Assembly (NCBI RefSeq): GCF_000732625.1
Contig: NZ_JPJI01000005.1
Span: 1 to 64,000 of the forward strand
DNA from: Nonlabens ulvanivorans
GTDB taxonomy: Bacteria; Bacteroidota; Bacteroidia; Flavobacteriales; Flavobacteriaceae
Direction of reading: 5' to 3'
DNA length: 64,000 bases
Below the pieces are notes generated by a model. That model did no database searches and was not told where the DNA came from. It saw only the letters and a list, made by a program, of their open reading frames with translations. Positions within the stretch are counted from its first letter, which is position 1; the number at the start of each line of letters is the position of its first letter. Shown in pieces: positions 35,356-44,870 of this stretch. Made by a program: the position numbers and the translations under genes.

Positions 35356-35889
35356 ACGCACTGTGATGGATTATGTTTTCAACATTGCAGGTACGTAGCA
35401 ATTGCTAGTGCTTTATTTTATATCATATATAGCAATTTCTTTAAGGATTGTTCTAAAAATCAATGGATTTCAAACGAAACAATAGATACATTTGATTTAT
35501 TAACTCAAAGAAAAGAATTACAACAATACCTTACTAATCTGTTCTATGAAGACAATAATAAAAACAGAAGTGCTGTAATAGCTTTTGATGATGATTATGT
35601 ACAATATGCCATCTATTCAAGAAGGGATATCAAGTCACGTCCTATTTATTGCGAGGCTTCAAGTGGTGATTTTAATAAAACAGTTATCAGAACTATAGAA
35701 CCCAATTATTCTCTATTATTAAAAAACGGTTTCTCAAAAGAGCTAGAATATAAATCTAACTACTCTAAGGAATACGATCGAAATCAAATTACAACCGTCG
35801 AAATAACTGAAGAACTATTCAGAATCATGGAAAAAGTATATCATATTGATTTTTCTACATCTAAAATTATAGAAGTCACGCACTTTTAG
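35356..35889 (+). pseudogene. Open frame without a start codon; probable frameshifted gene
   Basis: A frame of 177 codons is open from just after the MscS-like stop to a TAG at 35887-35889. It encodes a plausible protein: a membrane helix (YVAIASALFYIIYSNFF), then a soluble part with NQWISNETIDTFDLL, SAVIAFDDDYVQYAIYS and RSVIRTIEP-like strands. There is no in-frame ATG, GTG or TTG until 35827. An ATG at 35366 opens the neighbouring frame for ten codons (MDYVFNIAGT) and then hits a stop. A one-base deletion, or an equivalent shift, near 35390-35400 would join the two. The family is not recognised. Assembly error is possible. Confidence 0.55.
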
Positions 35890-35892
35890 TCA

Positions 35893-37137
35893 TTATACAA
35901 AAATTCCATTCTCGATATTACTAATTACCGCTTGCGCTGCAGCCTTACCATTCAGCATTGCTGCATTTAATGATCCATTGCTTAATTGATCACCAGCTAA
36001 GAAGATGTTTTGAGTAAGTTGAGTTTCAGTAGGGCTCATAGCATATTGAATGCTATCAAAAGTTGGCAATGCCTTTTTAATTTCCATCATTTGAATCAAA
36101 TCGCCAGCTTTAATATGAGCCTGCTCTATAAGTTCTTTACGCACACGTTCTTCTAGTTGATCTTTAGTGAGATCATGTTTTGCCACAACGCTTACACTAA
36201 TCACCTTTGGATGATTTTCAAAAACATCATTTAGAAAATGAAAGTTATTACTTAAACAATCATCACCAGCAATTAAACCGATGATAGGCTGGTCAAAACC
36301 ATGATCATCTGTATCAAAATATAAAGTCTGAACACTGTGCCATGGATTATTTGACTTAGGTAAATTGGGCACTAAAACATCTGCAGGAGTAGCTATAATA
36401 GTATAATCACTCTTAAGATTGTCGCCGTTAACTAGTTGAATTGTATCTGCAACAACTTCTTTAACGGTGGTGTTTAATCGGATTTGTCCATCTAATTGAT
36501 GAGCCATTTGTTCAGGTATTGCTTTGATTCCAGCAGCAGGAATAGTTGCGTTTCCTTCACTGAACATTTTAAAGACAAACTCAAACATACGACTACTCGT
36601 TTGCAGTTGAGTTTCTAGAAAAATACCGGTATAAAAAGGCTTAAAAAAGCTTTTGATCATCTTTTCAGAAAAACCATAATCTTGAAGATATTGAAGAGTA
36701 GTTTTTTCTGGGCTTTTAAAAATATCTATTAGATTCTTCTGTTTTAGCTTTCGCGAAAGCGTGTATACCTTCCATTTATCACTGACACTACCTACTCCAG
36801 CAACAATCGTTTTCCACGCATATTTCATATCACGTTGCGCATCACCTATTACGTGCTTTTTACCATCGATATAAATGACAGACGCAGGACTAAATTTTAC
36901 TAAGTCTAAAGCATCTAAATTAAGGAACTCTTGCGCTGCTGGATAATGATCTAATAATACCTGAAAACCATGATCAAGCTTCATTGCGCCATTGATAGTT
37001 GTGTTTACTCGACCACCAATTGTAGCAGCCTGTTCTAATACTTGAGCATTATAACCAGCTTTTTTTAATGTAAGAGCCGCAGCTAGTCCACTTACACCAG
37101 CACCTATTATATGAATCTTTACGTCTTTATGAGCCAT
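35893..37137 (-). CDS. FAD-dependent oxidoreductase (phytoene desaturase/amine oxidase family)
   Basis: 414 residues from the ATG at 37137. The N-terminal dinucleotide-binding motif is GAGVSGLAAALTL, then EQAATIGGRVNTT, which is the GG-R motif of the amine oxidase/phytoene desaturase superfamily. The C-terminal FAD segment reads NIFLAGDQLSNGSLNAAMLNG. Substrates in the family include carotenoid precursors and amines; nothing here decides which. It carries a palindrome copy in frame (TLSRKLK). Its stop lies 3 nt from the stop of the convergent broken frame. Confidence 0.83.
   Translation of the reverse strand: MAHKDVKIHIIGAGVSGLAAALTLKKAGYNAQVLEQAATIGGRVNTTINGAMKLDHGFQVLLDHYPAAQEFLNLDALDLVKFSPASVIYIDGKKHVIGDAQRDMKYAWKTIVAGVGSVSDKWKVYTLSRKLKQKNLIDIFKSPEKTTLQYLQDYGFSEKMIKSFFKPFYTGIFLETQLQTSSRMFEFVFKMFSEGNATIPAAGIKAIPEQMAHQLDGQIRLNTTVKEVVADTIQLVNGDNLKSDYTIIATPADVLVPNLPKSNNPWHSVQTLYFDTDDHGFDQPIIGLIAGDDCLSNNFHFLNDVFENHPKVISVSVVAKHDLTKDQLEERVRKELIEQAHIKAGDLIQMMEIKKALPTFDSIQYAMSPTETQLTQNIFLAGDQLSNGSLNAAMLNGKAAAQAVISNIENGIFV
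36747..36760. repeat. Dispersed palindrome inside FAD oxidoreductase gene
   Basis: Exact GCTTTCGCGAAAGC core. On the minus strand it is read in the frame Leu-Ser-Arg-Lys-Leu, unlike the Ala-Phe-Ala-Lys-Ala frame of other genic copies. Confidence 0.85.
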
Positions 37138-37155
37138 CAATATTTATTAAGAATA

Positions 37156-37163
37156 CAAAGATA
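37156..37163 (-). promoter_or_regulatory. -7 box TATCTTTG for FAD oxidoreductase gene
   Basis: TAnnTTTG match 18 nt upstream of the ATG at 37137. Confidence 0.55.
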
Positions 37164-37259
37164 ATAGCGCGACATCATCTACTTCCATTTTAACAAATAT
37201 TTTACCAACAAATACATGCTTTTACAATCATGATAAGCAGTAAAAAAATCGCTAGAGCT

Positions 37260-37267
37260 TATCTTTG
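37260..37267 (+). promoter_or_regulatory. -7 box TATCTTTG for DUF3817 gene
   Basis: TAnnTTTG match 18 nt upstream of the ATG at 37286. Confidence 0.55.
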
Positions 37268-37285
37268 CATTTATAATTCACTGCT

Positions 37286-37576
37286 ATGAACAAGTTTTTC
37301 AAATATCTAGCCATTACAGAAGGTTATTCTTTTTTATTAATCCTTTTTGTAACCATGCCGTTGAAGTATCTAGCAGCAATGCCTATGCCTAACAAGATTA
37401 TAGGAATGGCACATGGTGTCCTTTTTCTTTCTTACATAGTCGTAGCGATATTAGTAGCTCAATTAAACAAATGGAGCTTTAAAACTTTACTTATTGTTTT
37501 AGCGATGTCTGTTGTACCATTTGGAACTTTCTGGATGGAAGAAAAATACTTGAACGATAATCAAGTAAAAGCTTAA
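37286..37576 (+). CDS. DUF3817 family membrane protein
   Basis: 96 residues with three hydrophobic helices, near 10-30, 39-60 and 65-85. The start KYLAITEGYSFLLILFVTMPLKYL and the following MAHGVLFLSYIVV match DUF3817, a small integral membrane family of unknown function. In some bacteria the domain is fused to transporters. It is tail to tail with the thioesterase gene, overlapping by four bases. Confidence 0.82.
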   Translation: MNKFFKYLAITEGYSFLLILFVTMPLKYLAAMPMPNKIIGMAHGVLFLSYIVVAILVAQLNKWSFKTLLIVLAMSVVPFGTFWMEEKYLNDNQVKA

Positions 37577-37971
37577 AAGCCTTTCTTTTTCATTCGATCA
37601 GATTGATATTCAACTTCGGTCTTTCCATGTGCGAGAGGTTTACCATCTTCATCAAGATTTACTAAGATGATGTTTTCAATAGTAATGATTGTTTCATAAG
37701 TCATCTTATTACGCACCTCGCATTTAAGATCTATAGATGATCTACCGAATTTGTTAACCTCTAGTCCTATTTCAACAATATCTCCAGGTTTTGCACTGGC
37801 TCTAAAGTTGATCTCACTCATGTATTTAGTTACCACCTTTTGATTCTCTATTTGGATTATAGCATAAAGCGCTGCTTCCTCATCAATCCATTCTAGCAAT
37901 CGGCCACCAAACAAGGTGCCATTAGGATTTAAATCTTCGGGTTTGATCCATTTTCTAGTGTGAAAATTCAT
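37573..37971 (-). CDS. Acyl-CoA thioesterase, hotdog fold
   Basis: 132 residues. The hotdog core is visible: NPNGTLFGGRLLEWIDEEAALYAI is the helix containing the Asp/Glu catalytic positions, followed by KYMSEINFRASAKPGDIVEIG and strands to the end. This matches the YciA/BACH-type acyl-CoA hydrolases, which release free CoA from fatty acyl-CoA in the cytoplasm. Chain-length preference cannot be read. It probably has its own promoter. Confidence 0.87.
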   Translation of the reverse strand: MNFHTRKWIKPEDLNPNGTLFGGRLLEWIDEEAALYAIIQIENQKVVTKYMSEINFRASAKPGDIVEIGLEVNKFGRSSIDLKCEVRNKMTYETIITIENIILVNLDEDGKPLAHGKTEVEYQSDRMKKKGF

Positions 37972-38130
37972 AATATTTATTTTATTATAAAGATAATAGA
38001 ATCATGGTTGCGGCCGAGTAAAAGTAGATACTCAAAATCAATAATTAAATAAGAAAAACTGACTATAAACGTAATCTATTATCTATTTAAAAGATTGTAT
38101 CATCATTTTAAATATCACTCAATTTCCACT

Positions 38131-38138
38131 TACCTTTG
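38131..38138 (+). promoter_or_regulatory. -7 box TACCTTTG for TrmH-family gene
   Basis: TAnnTTTG match 5 nt upstream of the ATG at 38144, implying a very short leader. Confidence 0.5.
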
Positions 38139-38143
38139 CTTTA

Positions 38144-38959
38144 ATGAAACACATTACCAGTCCACACAACGCCATCATCCGTCATGCAGAATTATTGCAA
38201 CGCAAGAGTAAAGCACGTAAAAAAGAAGGCCTATTTCTTATTGAAGGACAACGCGAGATCATGCTAGGTGATCATGGTGGTTTTGAGTTACAGCAATTAT
38301 TAGTCTGTGGATCTATTCTTTTAAATACAGAAGATTTTGAAGCTAGTGATGTCTACCACAAAATAAATATCAATAGTAATCCAGAAGTTATATCAGTTAC
38401 TCAAGAAGTGTATGAGAAACTTGCATACAGGACAGGAACAGAAGGTGTTATCGCTTTCGCAAAAGCAAAATCTCAACAACTACAAGATTTAAAATTATCT
38501 AAGAATCCTTTAATCCTTATAGCAGAATCACCTGAAAAACCTGGGAATTTAGGTGCAATTTTAAGAACTGCAGATGCTGCAAAAGTAGATGCCGTTATCA
38601 TCGCAAATCCAGTAGCAGATCTTTTTAATCCTAACGTAGTACGTTCTAGCGTAGGTTGTGTGTTTACCGTTCCTACTGCAACAGGTACAACTAGCGAAGT
38701 AGTGGATTTCTTAAAGTCCAAAAACATCAACTTATATGCAGCTACATTACAATCTAGTGAACGCTATGATGTCATGGATTATACTACCGGAAGCGCCATT
38801 GCACTAGGAACTGAGGCAACCGGATTATCTCAAGAAATACGAGACGCTGCCTTGAAAAACATAATTATCCCCATGAGTGGTGCTATAGATTCTATGAATC
38901 TTTCAGTAAGTGCAGCAATATTAATATTTGAGGCAAAAAGGCAACGAGATTTTAAATAA
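38144..38959 (+). CDS. TrmH-family (SpoU) 2'-O-ribose RNA methyltransferase
   Basis: 271 residues. The N-terminal substrate-binding domain (KHITSPHNAIIRHAELLQRKSKAR, residues 1-100) is followed by the SPOUT knot. Its motif 1 contains ESPEKPGNLGAILRTADAAK, motif 2 IALGTEATGLS and motif 3 IPMSGAIDSMNLSVSAAI, which together bind S-adenosylmethionine. The target is a ribose in rRNA or tRNA; the sequence does not say which. A near copy of the dispersed palindrome is embedded in frame at 38453. Confidence 0.9.
   Translation: MKHITSPHNAIIRHAELLQRKSKARKKEGLFLIEGQREIMLGDHGGFELQQLLVCGSILLNTEDFEASDVYHKININSNPEVISVTQEVYEKLAYRTGTEGVIAFAKAKSQQLQDLKLSKNPLILIAESPEKPGNLGAILRTADAAKVDAVIIANPVADLFNPNVVRSSVGCVFTVPTATGTTSEVVDFLKSKNINLYAATLQSSERYDVMDYTTGSAIALGTEATGLSQEIRDAALKNIIIPMSGAIDSMNLSVSAAILIFEAKRQRDFK
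38453..38466. repeat. Imperfect palindrome copy inside TrmH-family gene
   Basis: GCTTTCGCAAAAGC differs by one base from the core. It encodes Ala-Phe-Ala-Lys-Ala, at the link between the two domains. Confidence 0.7.
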
Positions 38960-38980
38960 TCAAAGCTTCTTATTTACCAT

Positions 38981-38988
38981 TACATTTG
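38981..38988 (+). promoter_or_regulatory. -7 box TACATTTG for M48 protease gene
   Basis: TAnnTTTG match 14 nt upstream of the ATG. Confidence 0.5.
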
Positions 38989-39002
38989 TGAAAAATTAAC
39001 CT

Positions 39003-40238
39003 ATGGACGCTATTTCATTGTTCTATCTTATTATAGGAATACTTGTTTTTGATTTTATATTAGATCAATTATTAGGTTATCTTAATTATACATGGTATTC
39101 TAAAGATGTTCCCCAAGAATTGAATGACGTCTATGATGCCGATGAGTATGCTAAATCACAAGAGTATAAAAAGACCAATTATCGATTCAGTCTATTAAGC
39201 AGCAGTATTTCCTTTATTGCAATTCTGATTTTTTTATTTTATGATGGATTTGCTATTATCGACACATGGGCACGCACTTTAGTAAATCACGATATACTAG
39301 TTGGCTTATTATTTTTTACAGTCATTGCGGCCGCTGGTGAAATCATCTCACTACCTTTTTCCTACTACTCTACTTTTGTAATTGAAGAAAAATTTGGTTT
39401 TAATAAAACAACGATAAAGACTTTTATCATCGATAAAATCAAAGGTTGGTTGCTTACCGCAATTCTAGGCGGTGGAATATTGTCTCTCGTAATTGTATGT
39501 TATGATTGGGCTGGAGCAAATTTCTGGTGGTATGTATGGATTTTGATTTTTGCGATCTCTCTATTGATGAATATGTTCTATGCGCGCTGGTTTGTTCCAC
39601 TTTTTAATAAACAAACACCTCTAGAAGAAGGAACTTTAAAAACGTCAATTGGAAATTATGCACAAGGTGTAGGTTTTCAACTCGATAAGATTTTTGTGAT
39701 AGATGGTAGTAAAAGATCTACTAAGGCTAATGCGTACTTCAGTGGTTTTGGAAGTGAGAAACGTGTAACACTTTATGACACATTAATTTCTAAATTAACT
39801 GAAGAAGAAATAGTTGCCGTACTAGCTCACGAGGTTGGGCATTATAAACGTAAACATATCATTTATAACTTGATAGCAAGTACTATTACGACAGGTTTTA
39901 CACTATGGTTGTTTTCATTATTTGTCGATAGCGCAACACTTTCAGAGGCTCTAGGTGTGGCCATACCTTCTTTCCATGTCGGTTTAGTGGCATTTGGACT
40001 GCTTTACTCGCCTATTTCTACGATTACTGGAATAGTGATGAGTTCGCTTTCGCGAAAATTTGAATATGAAGCCGATGCTTTTGCAAAAGATACTTATAAA
40101 GGAGAACCGCTCATCGATGCACTTAAAAAATTGAATAAAACCAGTTTAAGCAATCTTACACCGCATCCAGCTTATGTCTTCTTCAACTACTCGCATCCTA
40201 CACTATATCAAAGAATGATGGCGATGAGAGAAAATTAG
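39003..40238 (+). CDS. M48-family membrane zinc protease (Ste24/CAAX-protease-like)
   Basis: 411 residues with several membrane helices in the first 200 residues, as in Ste24. The zinc motif HEVGH is at 276-280 (LAHEVGHYKRKH), and the third ligand Glu lies in FEYEADAFAKD about 75 residues later. Ste24-like NAYFSGFG precedes the motif. In bacteria these enzymes degrade damaged membrane proteins. Full length matches the family. A half-degenerate palindrome copy lies inside at 40046 (SLSRKF). Confidence 0.9.
   Translation: MDAISLFYLIIGILVFDFILDQLLGYLNYTWYSKDVPQELNDVYDADEYAKSQEYKKTNYRFSLLSSSISFIAILIFLFYDGFAIIDTWARTLVNHDILVGLLFFTVIAAAGEIISLPFSYYSTFVIEEKFGFNKTTIKTFIIDKIKGWLLTAILGGGILSLVIVCYDWAGANFWWYVWILIFAISLLMNMFYARWFVPLFNKQTPLEEGTLKTSIGNYAQGVGFQLDKIFVIDGSKRSTKANAYFSGFGSEKRVTLYDTLISKLTEEEIVAVLAHEVGHYKRKHIIYNLIASTITTGFTLWLFSLFVDSATLSEALGVAIPSFHVGLVAFGLLYSPISTITGIVMSSLSRKFEYEADAFAKDTYKGEPLIDALKKLNKTSLSNLTPHPAYVFFNYSHPTLYQRMMAMREN
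40046..40059. repeat. Half-degenerate palindrome copy inside M48 protease gene
   Basis: GCTTTCGCGAAAAT keeps 12 of 14 core bases. It is read in the Leu-Ser-Arg-Lys frame. Confidence 0.55.
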
Positions 40239-40378
40239 ACAATTGTATCCATCAATGAAATTCAATTAATTGCCAAGATGCAAAATTTCATTCCAATCAG
40301 AAAATTTATTTGAAATAACCATTAATTTCAAATTAAAGTTAGCCCATTAGTTCGAGTTCAAATTCAAGTTCAAATCCC

Positions 40379-40386
40379 TATTTTTG
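40379..40386 (+). promoter_or_regulatory. -7 box TATTTTTG for the udk operon
   Basis: TAnnTTTG match 18 nt upstream of the udk ATG. Confidence 0.6.
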
Positions 40387-40404
40387 CACAAATAAAAAAA
40401 TCAA

Positions 40405-41022
40405 ATGCTTATACTAGGAATAGCTGGTGGAACTGGAAGTGGAAAAACCACAGTCGTAGACCAAATGGTCCATACCTATCCAGATCATGAAGTAAATGTA
40501 ATCTCTCAAGACTCCTATTATAAAGACACTTCCCATTTGAGTTATGAAGAACGTGTGAAAATCAACTTTGATCATCCAGGAAGTATCGACTTTGAATTAT
40601 TAGAGAAACACCTGCTTGAACTTAAAGAAGGTAAAACAATTGATCAACCAGTTTATTCTTTTGTCGAGCACAACCGTACTGGTGAAGTGGTTAAAACAGC
40701 ACCTTCTAAAGTGGTAATCGTTGAAGGGATTTTAATACTTACCCAACCACGCATTAGAGATCTATTTGATATTAAAGTCTACATTGATTGTGATAGTGAT
40801 GAACGATTGATACGCAGGTTGAAAAGAGATATCGCAGATCGCGGTCGTGATCTCACAGAAGTTCTAGAACGTTACCAAAACACATTAAAACCGATGCATC
40901 AGCAATTTATTGAGCCTACTAAGGCCTATGCAGATGTGATTATACCTACTAATCGATTTAATACAGTAGGTGTTCAAATCTTAAGAGGTATAATCGACCA
41001 ACGATTGGCTGAATTTTCTTAA
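40405..41022 (+). CDS. udk: Uridine kinase
   Basis: 205 residues. The Walker A motif GGTGSGKTT is at residues 8-16, followed by SQDSYYKD, INFDHPGSIDF and the phosphate-lid region YIDCDSDERLIRRLKRDIADRGRD. These are specific to uridine/cytidine kinase, which makes UMP or CMP in pyrimidine salvage. It is the first gene of an operon with ftsB-like, mutA, mutB and a membrane protein. Confidence 0.93.
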   Translation: MLILGIAGGTGSGKTTVVDQMVHTYPDHEVNVISQDSYYKDTSHLSYEERVKINFDHPGSIDFELLEKHLLELKEGKTIDQPVYSFVEHNRTGEVVKTAPSKVVIVEGILILTQPRIRDLFDIKVYIDCDSDERLIRRLKRDIADRGRDLTEVLERYQNTLKPMHQQFIEPTKAYADVIIPTNRFNTVGVQILRGIIDQRLAEFS

Positions 41023-41032
41023 ATTTCACATA

Positions 41033-41368
41033 ATGAAGTGGAATCAGTTAAAACAGAATAAATATTGGAAAGTTTTTACTAATAAGTACGTACTTATCAG
41101 TATCATATTTGTGATATGGATTTTGTTCTTAGATGCAAACGCTTGGCTTATTTCCCATAGAGAACTGGACCAACAAATCGTAGAAAAAGAACAAAATGTT
41201 GATTTCTATAAACGAGGTATCCAGAAGGATCAAAATAGAATTAAGGCATTAAAAGATAGCGCTGGCATTGAAAAATTTGCTCGTGAACGCTATTTAATGA
41301 AAAGAGAAAATGAAGAAGTGTTTATCATACAACACGCAGATTCCCTAAAAAAAGACACAAATGAGTAA
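41033..41368 (+). CDS. FtsB/DivIC-family septum formation protein
   Basis: 111 residues: a short cytoplasmic basic start, one membrane helix (about 21-40) and a periplasmic coiled coil (ELDQQIVEKEQNVDFYKRGI), ending with FARERYLMKRENEEVFII, the DivIC/FtsB end motif. It belongs to the FtsB-FtsL-FtsQ complex of the divisome. Lying 10 nt after udk and overlapping mutA by 8 nt, it is within the operon, as is common in Bacteroidota. Confidence 0.85.
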   Translation: MKWNQLKQNKYWKVFTNKYVLISIIFVIWILFLDANAWLISHRELDQQIVEKEQNVDFYKRGIQKDQNRIKALKDSAGIEKFARERYLMKRENEEVFIIQHADSLKKDTNE

Positions 41369-42743
41369 TCGATTGTTTGAAGGTTTTGAACCTGTCTCAG
41401 AAACGGCCTGGAAACAAAAAATCCAGATGGACCTTAAAGGTGCAGATTATAACGAGACACTAGTCACTAAAACAAATACTGGAATCGATATTAAACCGAT
41501 ATATCACAGTGACAGTGCTCCACAATTAAATATTCCTGCTCGTGCCACAGATAACTGGTTTATTTCTCAAAGAATCTATGCTGGTAATGCTACGGCAGCA
41601 AACAAGAAAGCAAAAGACGTATTAAATCGTGGTAGTGAAGGTGTACTTTTTGTTATCCCTAATAAAGAAATTGACCCAACGGTTTTACTTAAAGGATTAC
41701 CAGAATATGGAATTCAAATCCATCCACAATTTATGGACTTGGATTACATAAAACAGGTACATGATATCAATCCTAAAGCTTACGTACATATTGATATTAT
41801 CAATCAATTAGCAAGTGATGGAAACTGGTTTAATGATTCAAAAAAGGATCATTACAACTATGCTGAGTTCATTAAATCATTCTCAGCATACTTTTCTCAG
41901 TTTACAGTAAACACGAGTTTATATCAAAATGCTGGTGCTACTACCACTCAAGAATTAGGCTATTATGCAGCACATTTAAACGAGTATTTAAATCACTATT
42001 GCGATACCAGTAAAGAGCATGATGCAGGTGTTTATGAAGCTTTCGCGAAAGCAGAAAAAAGAATCAACATAGACACTTCCATAGGTAATAATTACTTTAT
42101 GGAAATTGCAAAATATAGAGCATATCGGTTAATAACCAAAGCTATAGGCAATCTCTATAGTATAGACTTAAAATGCTATATCACAGCGAGTCCAAGTCTC
42201 CGAAATAAATCTTTACTTGACTATAATGTCAACTTATTACGCACCACGACAGAATGTATGAGTGCCGTCTTAGGAGGCGCAGATACCTTATATAATTTAT
42301 CTTATGACGCCTTCTTTAATAAAGAAAATGAGTTTGGAGATCGTATAGCTCGCAACCAACTACGCATCTTAAAAGATGAAGCTTATTTAGAAAAAATAAA
42401 TAATGCAGCAGATGGTTCTTACTATATCGATACACTAACAAAACAACTTACAGAAAAAGCCTTAGATCTTTTTAAAATGATAGAAAATGGCGGTGGTTTT
42501 GTACAATCGTTATTTGATGGCACGATACAACGCAAAATAAAAGAAAGTGCGGCACAAGAATTAAGTGACTTAGGCAATGGTAAAAAAATTCTCGTTGGTG
42601 TCAATAAATATCCAAATGCAGATTTGCCACTACAAAAGGAGTATGAATTATACCCATTTGTAAAAGCAAATCCTCGTAAGACTCTTATAGCTCCTATTGT
42701 TCCTACTCGACTAGCCGAGTCTATTGAAAAAGCACAGTTGTAA
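41361..42743 (+). CDS. mutA: Methylmalonyl-CoA mutase small (beta) subunit
   Basis: 460 residues, homologous to the TIM-barrel of the large subunit but divergent, as expected for the non-catalytic small subunit. It opens [30 protein letters not shown] and has a truncated C-terminus without a complete cobalamin motif. It starts 8 nt before the ftsB-like stop and ends with TAATG overlapping mutB, so the three are coupled. A dispersed palindrome is embedded in frame at 42039 as EAFAKAE. Confidence 0.9.
   Translation: MSNRLFEGFEPVSETAWKQKIQMDLKGADYNETLVTKTNTGIDIKPIYHSDSAPQLNIPARATDNWFISQRIYAGNATAANKKAKDVLNRGSEGVLFVIPNKEIDPTVLLKGLPEYGIQIHPQFMDLDYIKQVHDINPKAYVHIDIINQLASDGNWFNDSKKDHYNYAEFIKSFSAYFSQFTVNTSLYQNAGATTTQELGYYAAHLNEYLNHYCDTSKEHDAGVYEAFAKAEKRINIDTSIGNNYFMEIAKYRAYRLITKAIGNLYSIDLKCYITASPSLRNKSLLDYNVNLLRTTTECMSAVLGGADTLYNLSYDAFFNKENEFGDRIARNQLRILKDEAYLEKINNAADGSYYIDTLTKQLTEKALDLFKMIENGGGFVQSLFDGTIQRKIKESAAQELSDLGNGKKILVGVNKYPNADLPLQKEYELYPFVKANPRKTLIAPIVPTRLAESIEKAQL
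42039..42052. repeat. Dispersed palindrome inside mutA
   Basis: Exact core, read Glu-Ala-Phe-Ala-Lys-Ala-Glu in a probable helix. The gene is otherwise intact. Confidence 0.9.
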
Positions 42744-44869
42744 TGAAAAGAAAAGATATATCTCAAGTAAAAGCCGATTTTAATTTTGCTTCTTCTCAAA
42801 AAGCTGATTTACCAGTTTATGAAACATCTGAAGGAATTGATATCAAAAAGTACTATTCTAAAGAAGATACTGAACATTTAGAACATTTAAATTTTGTAGC
42901 TGGACTTGCACCTAATTTACGTGGTCCTTATTCTACAATGTATGTGCGTCGTCCATGGACCGTTCGCCAATATGCTGGTTTCTCAAGTGCTACAGAGTCT
43001 AATTCCTTTTACAGACGCAATCTCGCTGCTGGACAGAAAGGACTTTCTGTCGCCTTTGACCTTGCAACACATCGTGGTTATGATAGTGATCATGAGCGTG
43101 TCGTTGGTGATGTAGGAAAGGCTGGTGTTGCAATCGATAGTGTTGAAGACATGAAAGTGCTTTTTGATGGAATACCATTAGATAAAATGTCTGTTTCTAT
43201 GACCATGAATGGTGCTGTGTTACCCATCATGGCATTTTACATCGTTGCTGCTATGGAGCAAGGCGTAGATCCTGCTTTATTAAGCGGAACAATACAAAAT
43301 GACATCTTAAAGGAATTTATGGTGCGCAACACCTATATCTATCCGCCATCGCCTAGTATGCAGATTATATCTGACATTTTTGAATACACGAGCAAAAACA
43401 TGCCTAAATTCAACTCGATTTCTATATCGGGTTATCACATGTATGAAGCTGGTGCAACTAGTGATATAGAACTTGCCTACACGCTAGCAGATGGATTGGA
43501 ATACGTACGTAAAGGTCTTGCCGCCGGAATGGATATCGACACCTTTGCTCCTAGACTATCGTTTTTCTGGGCCATAGGAATGAATCACTTTATGGAAATA
43601 GCCAAAATGCGTGCTGCACGCATGTTATGGGCTAAAATGATTCAACAGTTTAATCCTAAAAACCCTAAGTCTCTAGCTTTAAGAACACATTGCCAGACAT
43701 CTGGTTGGTCGCTTACAGAACAAGATCCTTTTAATAACGTGGCACGTACGACTATTGAAGCTGCTGCGGCCGCCTTTGGTGGTACACAAAGTCTACATAC
43801 CAACGCACTAGATGAAGCTATTGCTTTGCCTACAGACTTCAGCGCACGCATAGCTCGTAATACGCAGTTGTTCTTACAAGAAGAAACTGGAATTACTAAA
43901 ACGGTAGATCCTTGGGCTGGTTCTTATTACGTCGAGTCTCTAACTAACGATATCGCTCATAAAGCCTGGGAACTTATAGAAGAGGTAGAAGAACTAGGCG
44001 GAATGACCAAGGCGATTGAAGCCGGAATTCCTAAAATGCGTATTGAAGAAGCTGCTGCCAAGAAGCAAGCGCGCATAGATAGCGGTATAGACACCATCGT
44101 AGGCGTTAATAAATACCCAAGTCCAGATGAAGATCTGATTGATACGCTAGAAGTTGATAATGCTGCCGTGCGCATTGAACAAGTCAATCGTTTAAAAGAG
44201 ATAAGAGCTTCTCGAAATACCGAAAAGGTTCAGAAAGCGCTTGAAAACCTTACAGATTGTGCAAGAAGCAAGAATGGCAACTTACTAGAACTCGCTGTTA
44301 TAGCTGCTCAAGAACGTGCTACTCTCGGTGAAATATCAGATGCTTTGGAGAGCGTTTATGGAAGATATCGTGCACAAATAAAAAGTGTTCAAGGTGTTTA
44401 TAAAAAAGAGATTATGAATGATCCTGCTTTCGCGAAAGCGCAACAACTAGCTGACCAATTTGCTCAAAAAGAAGGTCGCCGCCCTAGAATCATGATTGCC
44501 AAAATGGGACAAGATGGACATGATCGTGGAGCAAAAGTAGTCGCTACTGGTTATGCTGATGTAGGCTTTGATGTGGACATAGGTCCACTGTTTCAAACAC
44601 CAGCCGAAGCTGCAAAACAGGCTGTAGAAAACGATGTGCATGTATTAGGCGTAAGCTCTTTAGCTGCAGGACATAAAACCCTTGTTCCTCAAGTAATGGA
44701 AGAGCTCAAAAAATATGGGCGTGAAGACATAATGATCGTCGTTGGTGGTGTGATTCCACGCAAAGATTACCAGTATTTATTTGACGCTGGAGTAGCTGCT
44801 GTCTTTGGTCCTGGTACTAAAATCAGTGATGCAGCAATTGATATTTTAGGGTTGTTGATGGAGGATTAA
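42743..44869 (+). CDS. mutB: Methylmalonyl-CoA mutase large (catalytic) subunit
   Basis: 708 residues. The TIM-barrel contains [24 protein letters not shown] and [31 protein letters not shown]. The B12 domain has DGHDRGAK at 591-598 (His593 is the lower cobalt ligand), then [13 protein letters not shown]. It interconverts succinyl-CoA and methylmalonyl-CoA, linking propionate or branched-chain amino acid metabolism with the citric acid cycle, and needs coenzyme B12. A palindrome copy lies at 44426, in the linker before the B12 domain (PAFAKAQ). Confidence 0.95.
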   Translation: MKRKDISQVKADFNFASSQKADLPVYETSEGIDIKKYYSKEDTEHLEHLNFVAGLAPNLRGPYSTMYVRRPWTVRQYAGFSSATESNSFYRRNLAAGQKGLSVAFDLATHRGYDSDHERVVGDVGKAGVAIDSVEDMKVLFDGIPLDKMSVSMTMNGAVLPIMAFYIVAAMEQGVDPALLSGTIQNDILKEFMVRNTYIYPPSPSMQIISDIFEYTSKNMPKFNSISISGYHMYEAGATSDIELAYTLADGLEYVRKGLAAGMDIDTFAPRLSFFWAIGMNHFMEIAKMRAARMLWAKMIQQFNPKNPKSLALRTHCQTSGWSLTEQDPFNNVARTTIEAAAAAFGGTQSLHTNALDEAIALPTDFSARIARNTQLFLQEETGITKTVDPWAGSYYVESLTNDIAHKAWELIEEVEELGGMTKAIEAGIPKMRIEEAAAKKQARIDSGIDTIVGVNKYPSPDEDLIDTLEVDNAAVRIEQVNRLKEIRASRNTEKVQKALENLTDCARSKNGNLLELAVIAAQERATLGEISDALESVYGRYRAQIKSVQGVYKKEIMNDPAFAKAQQLADQFAQKEGRRPRIMIAKMGQDGHDRGAKVVATGYADVGFDVDIGPLFQTPAEAAKQAVENDVHVLGVSSLAAGHKTLVPQVMEELKKYGREDIMIVVGGVIPRKDYQYLFDAGVAAVFGPGTKISDAAIDILGLLMED
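44426..44439. repeat. Dispersed palindrome inside mutB
   Basis: Exact core, in frame as Pro-Ala-Phe-Ala-Lys-Ala-Gln in the linker between the barrel and the B12 domain. Confidence 0.9.
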
Positions 44870-44870
44870 A

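Noticed and set aside
40340-40380. tRNA-like TpsiC-arm sequence (repeated gttcaaat)
   Set aside because: There is no acceptor stem, D arm or anticodon arm in the right distance; only a short direct repeat in a gene gap.
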